NCBI GenBank assembly: GCA_026120185.1
Contig: JANUWF010001110.1
Coordinates: 2,643,001 to 2,707,000, forward strand
Reading direction: 5' to 3'
From: Voacanga thouarsii
Lineage: Eukaryota; Streptophyta; Magnoliopsida; Gentianales; Apocynaceae
Length of the DNA stretch: 64,000 nt
This document shows, in pieces, positions 22,090 through 34,060 of the stretch; the first letter of the stretch is position 1; each line of letters opens with the position of its first letter. Below the pieces are notes generated by a model. It was not told the origin of the DNA. It did not search any database and was given only the letters and a program-made list of their open reading frames with translations. The position numbers and the translations under genes are program-made.

Positions 22090-23867
22090 ATTTGTTGATA
22101 TGATGCAAGTGACCTAGATGTAAAGATAGAGAGCATTAGCTACTTGTATATGCACATGATATGCAAATAATTAGGACTTTAATTAAGCGCATTTTTACTC
22201 CACTATTTTACTCAAACCGATAGCCCCCACTACTGATTCTGGAAAGCCCGATGGAAGCTTTCCTAGTGGACCGGTATCCAAATTCCTCAAGAATAACGTT
22301 GGGTTTGACCAACAAGCCACCCTTAAGCTCATTGATAGGTATCCAACACCAATTACATCGTATGTAACTACCAGATCATTGGGCGATTAACAACTTTTAA
22401 TCTTAAAGCCTTTTGGGCTACACCAACTTTTTCTCTAAATTTCTTTATGATTGAGTTTGGCCAATCGGGATAAAAAATTTAGTTAAACCCGACCCATTAA
22501 TCAGGAATTTAATTTCATAGCTTGAACATGCCCGATGTCAAGTAGGCTTAGGTTTGCCCAACAAACTAGTCTCGAAAATGGACTCTCGTTCTTACTATAT
22601 TAACAGAAGGAATTAGGTTTAATATTAATTAAGGGATTTGTTCCTTTTAGTGATTTCTTTGAATAACATGCATAAAAATTAGTAAATCACATAATTGATA
22701 ATCATGGTAATAAAGAGATTACGTGATATGGTTATGGACTTTACCCTAAATTAATTTCTTTGAGCCATAAAAGAAATTAATATAGTTAACCCTATGTGTT
22801 CATGCATGATTCAAGTAGAAGGTCTTACCTTCTCGCCTTGTTTTGGTTGTCATCTCCAAAATAAAATAATTCTACTCCTATCTAACCAATATAGACTAAT
22901 TACATAATTTCCTAAAGAGAGAAAACCTCGAGTCACATTCGAGAGGAGTTAGATGAAAAGAGAATTACACAAGAATTCTAGAGAAAGCAGGACACGCAGG
23001 CACTATTTCATAAAAACCAAAACTGTAAAATGCATAAACAGATATAATTGGTTTTAGTCCATAACCATCCACCATGCCATTGACTATACTTAAACAAAAT
23101 AAACATATACTTTTATCATTTCAAAATCACTATTTTGGAAAGACAAAACAAATTTTAAAATCACCATTTTAGAGAGATACACTAATTTTAGATTTTCAAA
23201 ATCATTATTTTAAAAAACAAAATTGTTTGTCTCAAAACAAATTTTGAGAAAATACTTTTGGATCTTGTTTCTCATCAAATGAGATTTTTCCTTTTCAAAA
23301 TTCTGTTCCATAATTTTTTTTTTTAAATACCTGGAAGTCGCAAATAGAGCAGAACCGGCGTCGGTTTGGAAGCCGGAGCTGGCGTCGGCTCTGTTCTGGT
23401 TTAAAAAAAAATTCTTTCCAAAACCAATTTCTGGACATCGTGAATAGAAGCCCTGTGTTCTAAAACAATGTCGGCGATTTTTTAAAAAATTCCAGAAACA
23501 ATTTCTGGTGCTTTCTTCTTCTGCAAATTTTCAGTGAGAACAATTCTCAGCAGTATTTTCTGTTTTGAAGCTCTAAACAACAACTAATTTGTTGGTTTAA
23601 AGAAAATTAAAATGGAAAATTAAGATGAAACAGAGGGCAACATCTATGTTGCAAGAAAACGTTTTTCCTGCAAAAATTTTTACCACCAAAGAAAGCATCT
23701 TTTCGAAATACGCTGTGACTTTTACACAATCATATTGTGCTACGGACCCAATCCATAATAATCAAAATGATTTCGACTCGAGTGAAAACGATTTTCACAG
23801 TAAACAAAGACAAACACGAAAACAGTTTCTCATGCCAAAACAATGTCCGTAGACCACACATAGCATG
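22090..23867 (-). other. K leader
   Basis: No gene supported. It contains a GC-rich island at 23335-23400 with two copies of GGCGTCGG. Three spaced copies of a motif like TCAAAATCACTATTTT lie at 23121-23136, 23155-23170 and 23197-23212. The remainder is AT-rich. The ORF-like stretch at 23625-23852 is a chance frame. Confidence 0.7.
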
Positions 23868-23879
23868 GCTCTGATACTA
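23868..23879 (-). promoter_or_regulatory. K primer-binding site (initiator-Met type)
   Basis: Sense TAGTATCAGAGC, 11 of 12 bases of the iMet complement, one base after the LTR. The single change is G to A. Confidence 0.88.
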
Positions 23880-25310
23880 CAGTTGGGTATCTCAGGCTCA
23901 TATCGTATACGGCTCAACAGAAAATAAAATGAGATACCCTCCCAGGACCCATCTATGTGTGGAAAATAAGAAATAAAGAGAGTAAAGGTAACAGCTTTTA
24001 CCTTTAGGTGATCGTCCGAAGAAAAAAAAAATTCTTTTTCCAGTTGAGGCGTGATCCAGCAGTCCTCGTGATCAACCTCTACGTGAGTTGAACGTCTAAC
24101 CACTATAATCACAGTGTGTGATTATCTATAACAGTAATCCATATAGAAGGTACACTCAAGCACCAAAATTTCCTGTGCTAGCAGAAAAAGATGACGGCTA
24201 GGGTTCTTTGATCAAGATCAAATCAAGATTGATAAAAAGAAGAGAGAATGTTTGTGGCTGTTATTTTTTGTATGTTCTTCAGCTAGGGTTTTTTGTGTGT
24301 TGCATATACTATATATTACACGAAATTTCCCTCCCAAAACTGAGAATTCTAATCCTATTATAATTCCCTAATTATAATTGGAAATATCAAGTTCTAACAA
24401 TTACAACTTGGACCACAAATTATAACTAATTATAATTCGTCCACAACAACTTCTCTTTATCTCAATCAACCCCACTATGTTATCAAATAATATCTTGAGC
24501 ATATAATCCTCTATTGTGTATGACCTATTAGGTTTCCCAGTCAATTGGTAGCGAGCATGAATTAATCCCAACGTCTTTGAGATTAATAATCCATAATTAA
24601 TTAGAATTAATCATATTAATTCTAATCAGGATTGGTTTATTAATTCAACAATTAATAAACCCATATTCCCGGATCATGAGTGGTATCTAGAAACACATCA
24701 CGACCACCCAAGAGTCTAGGAAGTCAAGTGGCTTGACATGAACCCTTCAATAACAAACTTCAGTGCAATTAACTCATTTCACCATACAATATCTCATTCA
24801 GCTTGGAGTACGGAATTAGTACTATCTCTCTCCAGAAATAATTCTGGCCCGAATACAATAGTACTTGTACCATGAACCCACTACTCTAAATGTGTATCAA
24901 TTGAAACTATTTTCAATACACAATTGCCTAGGCCAAAGACTTCTCTAGTAGTAATTCCTACAAGTGACCGTGAGATATTCGCCCCTACTATTAGGAGTGG
25001 TGAATCCTTTATTGACCCTCTCAACTACTTTCGTTTACCTCACAATGTACCCAATATCCATCGCATAGGCGGCCCTCGATCGAGCTCCAGAGATTGGAAT
25101 CAAAGTACAAAGCTCAGCAAACAAAGTACCTTGGAGATCTCAAATCTAAGGATACTTGCACGTTTGCTATATTGAGATTATATCACTGGCACTAAATAGT
25201 TATCCATGTGATTATCTCAAAGTTAGGTCATCCAATGAACTTATTCCATTAACAATCATCCATGTGTTAACTTTGAGTATCTCAATACTCACGGTTATGA
25301 GTGTAACACC

Positions 25311-25588
25311 CCGCTACCTAGGCCCGCCGGGGATGTCGCCCCGTCCAAAGGACAGGGGGTCTTTATAACGAGGTCACACAAATAAAATAGCGGAATAAAA
25401 ATAATAAAAATAATACTTCAACTTAAGATTTATTACAACCCAAGAACCGCTACCTAGGCCCGCCGGGCCCGGGGATGTCGCCCCGTCCAAAGGACAAGGG
25501 GTCTTTATAACGAGGTCACACAAATAAAATAGCGGAATAAAAATAACAAAAATAATACTTCAACTTAAGATTTATTACAATCCAAGAA
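25311..25588. repeat. 136/142-bp tandem duplication near the start of V
   Basis: Unit 1 25311-25446, unit 2 25447-25588. They are almost identical apart from a 6-bp GC insertion in unit 2 (GCCGGGCCCGGGG against GCCGGGG). Each unit begins CCGCTACCTAGGCCCGCC, the most GC-rich spot of V. V therefore carries its subterminal region twice. Confidence 0.92.
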
Positions 25589-27946
25589 TAAATCCACGAA
25601 TTCCCAAAAGAAAACAAATCCATAAATAAAATTATCCACTCTCGTCTCCCCAAAGCAATACATAAAATCAAAAGACACATTCTCTTCCAAGGCAGATAAC
25701 ACTAGCTACTCATCCCCACAAGCAGGATCGGCCCGAAATCATGGTAAAAAGGTGATGAGACAGAAATCTCGATAAGTCCGTGTGTGCTTTGGGTGTTCGA
25801 TGAAAACAGTTCGTGGATGCAAAGTGTGAAATCTTTATAAGAGAAATATTGGCAAGCAATAAATATTAGTCAAAAGCAAGAGTGGTGTTTTCCTCTTTTT
25901 GAAACCATACAAGTGCACAATAAAATCAACCACTCATAAAGGTGGTCATGGGTTACCACACGTTGGGCCCCATAACCATACAATGGTTAGAATGCCACAC
26001 TTTGTGCAGACTAACAACAGAAATACTGGCAAACAATGAATGATGTTCAAAAATAAGAGTGGCATTTTGGCTTATCTAGCCATACATAATTTATAAGATC
26101 AACCACTCGAAAGAAAGGATTATGGGTTACCACACGTTGGGCCCCATAACTGGTCAGAATGGCTAACACTTTGTGCAGACTGACAAAAGGTAGGTGATCG
26201 GTCTACCGGGCAAGATACTCCTCCTTCTCTATACCCAAACAACAACCGAGTGTCCATTCTGGCAAAACACAGTCACTTGACTGAAATAAAACAAACTGCT
26301 AGCTCGGACCGGCCTGACTAAGTAGTACTAATGTTCCTCTAAGTTGAGCTTATCTTCTGGAGGTGGCCTCCTGACAAAAAACTCACTCTTGCTCTTCAAA
26401 ACTAGTACTACTAGCCTACCCCTGTTGAGTACTCAACGTAACATATCCCACTTGGGGAGAAAATGAACAAAACACAGTTCCACTTGAAAATGGCAATTAA
26501 GGTTTTCCAAAGATTGGGGCAAAACTAGTTTTAGAAAGAATTTTAGGTTTTGAGTAAAACCGCCAATTGATTTACAAATAATTTATTTGTCTGAAATGAG
26601 AATGGAAATAATCCTCAATTGCCTTTACAAAAATGAGTCACCATGCACTCTACATTTGGCTTGCCATAAAAAGAATCATTTTTGCATCAAACAGGTCTTA
26701 TGAAGGAGCTTACCTGATCCTTGCTCACAACAAAGGTCTCCAATAGCTGACCTAACCCGCATAGGGTAAATGCAAACCACAATCAAACTCAAGCCAAAGA
26801 CTCACTTTCTCAAATAAAACTAACTCAACTTACTACAGTCATATCCCTAGTGTCCCAAGCTTTAAGGCTCAATAATAAATAAAAGGGATTTATAAAATAA
26901 ATCTAGTTTGATATTAAAATAACTAGAGTTTGGAAAATTAGGTACAATATGTTGAAGGTTTAAATCTTGCTAGAATAATTTAGAGTTTATTTGATGAAAA
27001 GTCCTAGGCGGTACTAGGTAAAATAATAATTTATTAATAATTAATTGCTAGAAAATAATTGAAAATTAGTTGAAAATAAATTTTAATGAGTCTTGCTTGA
27101 AAAATAATAAATAAATTTTAATAGGTTTGATTAAAAGATAATAATTAAATTTTAATAATAAATATTTTACCTATTATGATTATTTTTACAAAAGGCTTTA
27201 TTTGATATTATAATATCTATATATTTTATTTTCTAGCACAAACTATTATTTATTTGACTAAAATATTACTATATTATATAAAAGACCAAATCCACATTTT
27301 CCTATGGTTTTCAAAATATTACTAGAAAAATCATATTATTAAATATTTTATTAATGAAATAAAATTTATCTTAGGGACAACAAGATCATGATCATATTCC
27401 TATAGCTAATCACAATCATGAACATATACAACCCTTCAATTCATCAAATCATCCAAATCATGCATACAAGCATAGATCTCAATTTATCAAAATATGATCT
27501 AACCCTTACTAGCATAAATATGATCATGGCTTCAATAATCCAACATGAATATAAATCCTATTCACCAAATGTGACATAATCTCTAGCATACTTCATCACA
27601 AATACTACCTATGACATGCATCAACCTCAAATCATCATATAATCATCCAAGATTATCTTCCTTGCATAAATCCCATCTCCTTCCCAAACATACATATATT
27701 CATGCTTCAATCAACAACATCACATACTCAATCCCATCGCCAATCATCTTCTCACAACATCATCCTAGAGACATGATTCTAAAATTTTAAAAAGAGGATT
27801 GAAGGTACTTAATTGATTGATGAATGACTTGAAGGAGTTTAGAGAAGATCTCAACTCCTAGATAGCTAATCTTGTTCAAGAAAGGTGGCGAAAGCATGGT
27901 CATGGAAGAAGAGTCCATTCGGTCAAGAGGGGAAATTTCGGTCCGT

Positions 27947-27959
27947 GAGAGAGAGAGAG

Positions 27960-27994
<35 letters not shown>

Positions 27995-28029
27995 AGAAGA
28001 AGAAGAAGAAGAAGAAGAAGAAGAGGAAG
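27947..28029. repeat. (GA)n/(GAA)n microsatellite in V
   Basis: About 44 bp of GA dinucleotides with one TA interruption near 27961, then about 40 bp of GAA trinucleotides. A compound simple repeat inside the solo LTR, with no coding role. Confidence 0.95.
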
Positions 28030-29647
28030 TCATTAGTGTGATCATTCATATAGATTTTCATTAGAGATCAAGTTGAAGAGGTTGATGTTAATAGAGTGAT
28101 TTTACCTTGAAGATGTTCTTGTCCAGAAATTTCTGCTTTGATCCGAAGTAGCAAGGTGTTTGGAGGAGTTTGATGTTAATATTGATGTTGATGGATTCAC
28201 AGCAATGAGTAGACTCCATCTGGAGATTTTTGTGAGGGTTTGAGATGGTTTGGAAGGGTATTAGGTGCAGGGAAGAAGTAGGTGTTCTTGGTGTAGTGTG
28301 TGTTCTTGATGGCTGAAGAAAAATCGAGAGGAATGGTTGTTGTGGCTACCGAATTTTCTGTGGAATGAGGGCTGCCAAAATTCTGTAGGGTTTAGGAGGA
28401 TGTTTCTCTGATTTGAGAGGGAAAAGGAAAGGTTAGTTGTTACAATCCTTGAAGAATATTTTTAGGAAGTGAATTTGGAAAGTAAATATCCTAAGAATAT
28501 CTTGATTGCTTAGACAGCTTTGAAGTTTGCCATGGCTAATTGTTTGAGCAGAATTTTGTGGGATTAATGCTGAATTATGGAGGCTTATGGTGGTCAAAAG
28601 TAGGGTTTATAATGATGAAGAAGGAGTATGGTCCATTGAGCAAAATATTATGGAAGGTTACTAAATAAGATGGCTGAAATTTTGGAAACTAATCAAACTA
28701 AATTGCAGGGATTTGTTTGAGAGATTTTTGGACAGCCATTAATGGAATTTCGTGCAGAAGTTCAAGGGGATCAATGGAGCTCTGTTGATGGAGGTTTAAG
28801 GAAGGTTTTGACAAATTAAGGTTGGTGTTTTGGCTGGAAGAGAGATAGGAAACAAGCTGGACGAAAATCTGCACAGAATTTTTGCTGCACAGTAAATTTT
28901 CTGGCAGATTTTCGTCTGCCACTTCCATCCATTTTGCAGCGAGTTGGAAGGGGGGTTTCAGGGGTATTCAAGGCTGGTTTTCATCCTTCTTTATGGAGGA
29001 AAAACATGGCTAAGGTGCTGCACAAAATCTGGGAGAAAACAGCTTGGTTTGGAGCTCTCAAAGTTGATTTTCGTACAGGAATTTTTCCTGTTTTGCTCCA
29101 GCTTGAGCAGTCCGAAATTGGACAAAAACTTTCAGGTTTCAAACTGATCCTAAAGACCATTTTTCTGGTAGCATTTGGGAGGGAATGTTAGCTAAAAATT
29201 TCGACCCTTTGAAGGTACAACAAGCTGGAAAATTCCAAGTCATTCTATGAAGAAAGATGAACTAAGCTAGAGGAAAATTTCAGCAAGCTCACTAGAGGGA
29301 TTTTTCCTCTTGGAATTCCTCACAACTCTTCCATATTTTTCAGACCATAAGAAGTCTTTTACCAAGACATTTTGATCCCAAAAAGGCCTCAGCACTTTAC
29401 TGAATTTTCTGGAAAGAAAAAGGCTAGAACACCTTGATCAAACTAATGAGTTGAGCATTGAGAAAAATTAAAGAAAAAGGAAGAATGAATTTCCCTTCAA
29501 GAATTTTGAGTAGAGTAAAGAGTGAAATGAGAATTCTCCTAACATGTCTCTCCTAGGACATTATCACCATCTTGTTCTAGGCTCTTAAGGCCGAAACCAT
29601 CCTTTCCCAAGCAAAATAAAATTTACTCAAGCTAAAGCTTCTATGAT

Positions 29648-29706
29648 GGACTTTGAACCCAAGACCTCAAGAATTAATTCCAAAGCTCTAACCACTACAC
29701 CACAAC
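29648..29706 (-). other. tRNA-like A-box/B-box pair in V
   Basis: On the minus strand GTTGTGGTGTAGTGGTTAGA resembles the 5' half of plant tRNA-Glu/Asp (A-box region). About 35 bases later GGGTTCAAAGTCC resembles a B box. No cloverleaf can be completed, so it is not a functional tRNA gene. It could be a captured tRNA fragment, a SINE head or an old pol III promoter inside the LTR. Confidence 0.45.
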
Positions 29707-30270
29707 AACTCTAGTTGCTATTTCTACTAGAAAAATTATTTTCTATTCAATCCACAGGCTATCTCCCTATTTTCACCCCGGGTAAAAATTACCATTTTAC
29801 CCATCTCACACATCACTCACCAACAAGACTTCAAGATAATAAAAATCAAATTCAAAGCACATAGAAATCATATGAAAGCATATTTAATCATGAAATAAAG
29901 CATGATATGCATCCCAACCCTCTTACTCTAAGGTTGGTCTTGACTGGGGTTTCACAATGAGAACCACCGCCTGATCAAATCAGGAAGTCTAACACATGCT
30001 AGTCTTGACGCATTAATGATGTCATGTATCATTAATACTATGATTAGGGATTATTTAAGTACTAACACCATCCAGTGTAGTGGGAATCTCATATCATGAT
30101 CTCTATCATGATTTCCTTAACACAGTGTTGTACTAGGGACTTTATCGAACAGTTATATTACTTAAAGTAAATAAAAGAAATTGTAAGATAAACAATGCCT
30201 TTTATTAAAATAAAATATGTCATATACAATGTATAAGTGATTGTCTCTTGGGCACAACACTAACATGATA

Positions 30271-30822
30271 TCCTAACATATCTCAAGAGATGACATCTTG
30301 ACCATCCAACTCCACTACATTAGAAGGGGTATTTGGAAAATTTGCCACTCATGTAACCAAACATTTTCACGAGATAGATGACACATTGGCAAAATTTGAG
30401 GACATGATTCGAAATATGGAAAGGCAAATTTGGTTTTTAATGAATCTAATGATAAAGTCACTATTAGGGGGGAAACACAACATAATTCAGCTGCCATTAT
30501 ATTACGGAGTGGTAAGGAGCTACTTGATTCTAACTCTAAACTGGCACCATCTAAAGAAGATGGGCCGACACCAACCCCTCTTGATGAACCCCTTGAAAAC
30601 CCCACTTGAGCATAAAAAGTAAGAAAAGATGCACAATTTGATAAGTTTCTAGAAGTATTCAAACAACTGCACATAAATATCCCACTCAATGAGGCTTTGG
30701 TACACATTCCCAAATATTCAAAGTTCCTCAAAAGCATGCTTGTCAACAAAAAGAGGTTGGAGGAATTATTCACTGTAGTTTTAAATGAAGAATGCTCCAC
30801 CATCTTGCAAGATTAACGGATA
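30271..30822 (+). pseudogene. G2 gag C-terminus and start of protease region
   Basis: After the K insertion the frame shows FGKFATHVTKHFHEIDDTLA, EDMIRNMERQI (end of Athila-like gag), a frameshift, then SAAIILRSGKELLDSNSK, the widely conserved LRSGK junction of gag and protease. FLEVFKQLHINIPLNEALVH, IPKYSKFLKSM and KKRLEELFTVVLNEECSTIL follow. Stops occur at the end of the Pro-rich linker (about 30607-30615) and after LQD. The N-terminal three quarters of gag are absent from both sides of K. Confidence 0.85.
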
Positions 30823-31266
30823 TTGCTACATAAAGAAAATGATCCAATGAGTTTTTCTATTCCTTGTCTTGTAGGTACTCTTACATTTTGTAATGCATTA
30901 GCAGACTTAGATGCTAGCATTAATAATTTTCCATACAAAACTTTTAAAAATCTAGGCCTAAGTGAGCCCAAACCTACAAGGATGAGTATTCAACTTGCGG
31001 ATAGATTTATTAAATATCCTAGAGGAGTAGTGGAAGATGTATTGGTTAAAGTGGATAGATTCATAGTTCCTATGGATTTTGTTATTCTCGATATGGATGA
31101 AGATTATAAAGTTCCTTTAATCCTAGGTCGACCTTTCCTAGCTACTACCGAAGCATTAATTGATGTTCATGGGGGAAAATTGACACTTAGGGTTGGGAAT
31201 GAGGAAGTAATTGTCAAAATCCATAAAAGCATGCAATATCCCACATCTTTTGATGATCTTATTTAA
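30823..31266 (+). pseudogene. G2 retropepsin-like protease
   Basis: An open 147-codon frame: NDPMSFSIPCLVGTLTFCNA, LADLDASINNFPYKTFKNLG, RMSIQLADRFIKYPRGVVED, VPLILGRPFLATTEALIDVH and KLTLRVGNEEV. This is the aspartic protease of Athila-like polyproteins. The active-site triplet, normally DLGAS, reads DLDAS (Gly to Asp, a G-to-A change), so catalysis is unlikely. A stop follows DDLI. Confidence 0.9.
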
Positions 31267-32780
31267 GGATTGATATTCTTGATATGTCTATCTCTGATTT
31301 TGTATAGGAATCATTTATCAATCTCTCTATTGACTTGATGGAACAAACAATTGCATATTTGGAGGATTTAAATATATTCTATGAGTTTGGAGAATTTGAG
31401 CAAATAAAAAAAAGCAATTTGGGAAATATGAAGTCATCTATTGAGGAACCACCAGAATTGGACCTCAAAGACCTCCTGAGGCATTTGGAATATGCATTTT
31501 TGGCTAAAATGAGGAAAATTACGAATGATCATAGCAAAGGATCTCACTTGTGATCAAAAGATCAAATTGGTAAGTCTATTGGAAAAATATAAAGGAGTTA
31601 TTGAACAAAAAACTATGGACATTAAGGGAATTAGCCCTTCCTTTTGTACTTACAAAATTTTGCTAGAAAAAGGAGCCAAACCCGTAGTGTAACTCCAAAG
31701 TAGGTTGAATCTAAATATGAGTTATGTGGTAAAAAGTGAGGTGATTAAACTCTTGGACTCTGGCGTCATTTACCCCATTTCTAATAGTATTTGGGTGAGT
31801 TCAACATAAGTGGTACCGAAGAAGGGAAGAAAAACTGCGAGCCCAAATGAAAAAAATGAGTTGATACCAATAAGATTGGTAACCAGTTGGAGGGTTTGCA
31901 TTGATTATAGAAAGTTAAATGAGGCAGCTAAGAAGGACTATTTTCCTCTCTCTTTCATTGATAAAATGTTAGAAAGATTAGCCAGACATAAGTTTTATTA
32001 TTTTTTAGATGGTTTTTTTTGTTACTTTTAAATTCCTATAGCACCGGAAGATCAAGAAAAGACCACCTTTACATGCCCTTTTGGTACTTTTACATATCGT
32101 CATATGCCTTTTGGTCTTTTGCAATAGTCCTGAAACTTTCCAAAGATGTATGATGGCTATTTTTGAAGGACTTATGGGAGACATCATGGAGGTATTTATG
32201 GATGATTTTTCTATGTTTGGTGATTCGTTTGATTTATGTTTGACCAATTCAGAAAAGGTGTTTCAAAGGTGTGAAGAGACTAACCTCATTCTTAATTGGG
32301 AAAAATATCACTTCATAGTGCAAGAAGGTATTGTATTAGGACATATGATTTCAAGAAAATGTATTGAGGTTGATAGCGCAAAAATTGAGGCAAATGAGAA
32401 ACTCCTTCCTCCCACTTCCGTGAAGGCTATTCCAAGCGTTCTTGGTCATGCAGGTTTCTATAGGAGGTTCATCTTAGATTTTTCAAAAATTTCTAAACCT
32501 CTTACTTCTTTACTTGAAAAGGATGATGTTTTTTATTTTGAGGAAAAATATCTCAATGCTTTCAATGTTCTTAAAAAGAAATTGATTAATTCTCTTATTT
32601 TAATTGCACTTGATTGGTCTCTTCCTTTTAAGTTAATGTGTGATGTAAGTGATTATGTAGTAGGCATAGTGCTTAGACAAATGAGGAATAAGCAATTTTC
32701 AACCAATCTACTATGCAAGCAAAACTCTTACAGTAGTACAAGAGAATTACACCATAACGGAGAAAGAATTACTTGCAATA
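31267..32780 (+). pseudogene. G2 reverse transcriptase and RNase H start
   Basis: RT in several frames: LKDLLRHLEYAFL, LVSLLEKYKGVIE, MDIKGISPSFCTYKILLE, SRLNLNMSYVVKSEVIKLLD, WRVCIDYRKLNEAAKKDYFP, LSFIDKMLERLA, PFGTFTYRHMPFGL, then (32081-32797) ETFQRCMMAIFEGLMGDIME, VFMDDFSMFGDSF (the FMDD catalytic pair), VQEGIVLGHMISRKCIEVD and HAGFYRRFILDFSKISKPL. RNase H starts at LMCDVSDYVVGIVLRQ. Broken by stops at about 31690, 31807 and 32030 and by a frameshift near 32110. Confidence 0.9.
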
Positions 32781-34060
32781 GTGTTTTCCTTTGTTAAATT
32801 CCATTCTTATATTGTTTTGTCTAAAGTCATTGTGTATATAGACCATTCCACCCTTAAATACCTTCTAACCAAGTATAATTCCAAACCAAGATTGATAAGA
32901 TGTGTTCTATTATTGCAGAAATTTGACTTAGAGAACAGGGACAAAAAGGGAGCTAAAAATTTGGTTGTGGATTACTTATCTAGGTTGGAAAATCTCAATT
33001 TAGAACCATTGGCTGAAGGAGATATCAATGACACCTTCTTGGATGAACAACTTCTACTTGTTAATGGTGAGATTTCTCAAACACCTTGGTATGCGAATTT
33101 TGCTAATTACGTGGTTGTAGAAATTGTTCCGGAGGATTTCATGGCACAACAAAAGAAGAAATTCCTCTCTAAAATAAAGCATTACTTTTGGGAAAATCCT
33201 TACTTGTTCAAGTGTTATGTGGATCAAATCATTTGAAGGTGTGTGGATTCCATGAAAAGTGTAGATATCTTGAAACATTATCATGAAAGACCCGCGGGAG
33301 GCCACTACCAAGCTCACAACACCACAAGAAAGGTACTTGAATCCAGATTTTATTGACCAACACTCTTCAAGGACTCTCACAGGTTTGTTCAAAATTGTTA
33401 TAGGTGTCGACATACAAGTAACATTTCTAAATCCAATGAGATGCCATTACAAAATTTTCAGGCTTGTGAAATTTTTTATTTTTAGGGGATTGATTTCATG
33501 GGCCCTTTTCCTAATTCTTTGGGTAACAAATACATCTTGATTGGGGTTGAGTATGTAGCTAAGTGGGTTGCCTACTAATGATGCTCGGGTTGTAGTTAAA
33601 TTTCTTAGAAAACTTTACACCCGTTTTGGAGTACCTAAGGTACTCATTAGTGATAGGGGAACACACTTTTGCAATACCCAATTGGACAAAGTTCTCAAAT
33701 ATTTAGGTTTTACCTATAAGTTTGCTATCCCCTATCACCTTCAAACTAGTGGAAAAGTTAAGGTGGTTAATTGGGAGTTAAAAAGAATTTTGAAAAAAGT
33801 GGTTAATCATACAAGAAAAGATTGGAGTTTCAAGCTAGATAATACTCGTTGGGCTTACATGATTACTGTCAAAACCCCTTTTGGTACAATCCCCTATCGA
33901 TTGTGTATGGAAATCTTGTCATTTACTTGTGGAGATTGAACACAAAGCTTATTGGGCTCTCAAACTTGTTAACTTTGATCTTGAGCTTCCTAGACAATCT
34001 AGGTCACTTCACTTGAATGCATTGGATGAATTGCGCATGGCTGCATAATTCTCTACTCTA
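32781..34060 (+). pseudogene. G2 RNase H end and integrase
   Basis: 32781-33236 shows [40 protein letters not shown] and [14 protein letters not shown]. The integrase zinc domain follows at 33240-33420 (HYHERPAGGHY, CYRCRHTSN) in a shifted frame. The core has [19 protein letters not shown], then (33568-33939) FGVPKVLISDRGTHFCNTQL and TSGKVKVVNWELKRIL. The catalytic Glu, usual in GQAEVSNRELK, has become Lys. The last recognisable piece is ELPRQSRSLHLNALDELR near 34000. No second ORF follows. Confidence 0.88.

Larger units (their letters stand above)
25302..29956. mobile_element. V: 4.65-kb solo LTR with perfect ATGAG target duplication
   Basis: Starts TGTAACACCCC, ends GGGGTTTCACA, and is flanked by ATGAG at 25297-25301 and 29957-29961. 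The TG...CA ends and 5-bp duplication define an LTR-type insertion. I find no gag, pol, PBS or PPT and no second copy of the ends inside, so it reads as a solo LTR. The TGTAACACCC start and great length suit a Tekay/Del-like chromovirus (inference). Orientation is probably plus. ORF-like stretches at 28698-28928 and 28934-29191 have no recognisable motif. Confidence 0.85.
16191..30265 (-). mobile_element. K: Ty1/copia element inserted in G2, itself split by solo LTR V
   Basis: Minus strand. 5' LTR 30265 to 23881 (minus V), PBS, 1.8-kb leader, gag, protease, integrase, RT, RNase H, PPT, 3' LTR 17915 to 16191. Target-site duplication CGATA (16186-16190) / TGATA (30266-30270), differing by one C-to-T change. 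Once V and its extra 5-bp target copy are subtracted, both LTRs are 1725 bp. Gene order PR-INT-RT-RH identifies copia. The polyprotein is broken by frameshifts, stops and a 301-bp tandem duplication. Its LTR is a different family from W, A, C and Y. Confidence 0.93.
23881..30265 (-). repeat. K 5' LTR, interrupted by V
   Basis: Two parts, 23881-25301 and 29962-30265 (with ATGAG repeated at 29957-29961), together 1725 bp and collinear with the 3' LTR at 16191-17915. On the plus strand it starts AGTTGGGTATC where the partner has TGTTGGGTATC. It ends GGCACAACACTAACA, then TGATA and the resumption of G2. Confidence 0.93.

Noticed and set aside
28698..29191. Possible genes in V
   Set aside because: Short frames without motifs or conserved neighbours inside a solo LTR.
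30315..30803. 162-codon minus-strand ORF
   Set aside because: It is the reverse of the G2 gag/protease region, whose sense strand has clear LRSGK and other family motifs.
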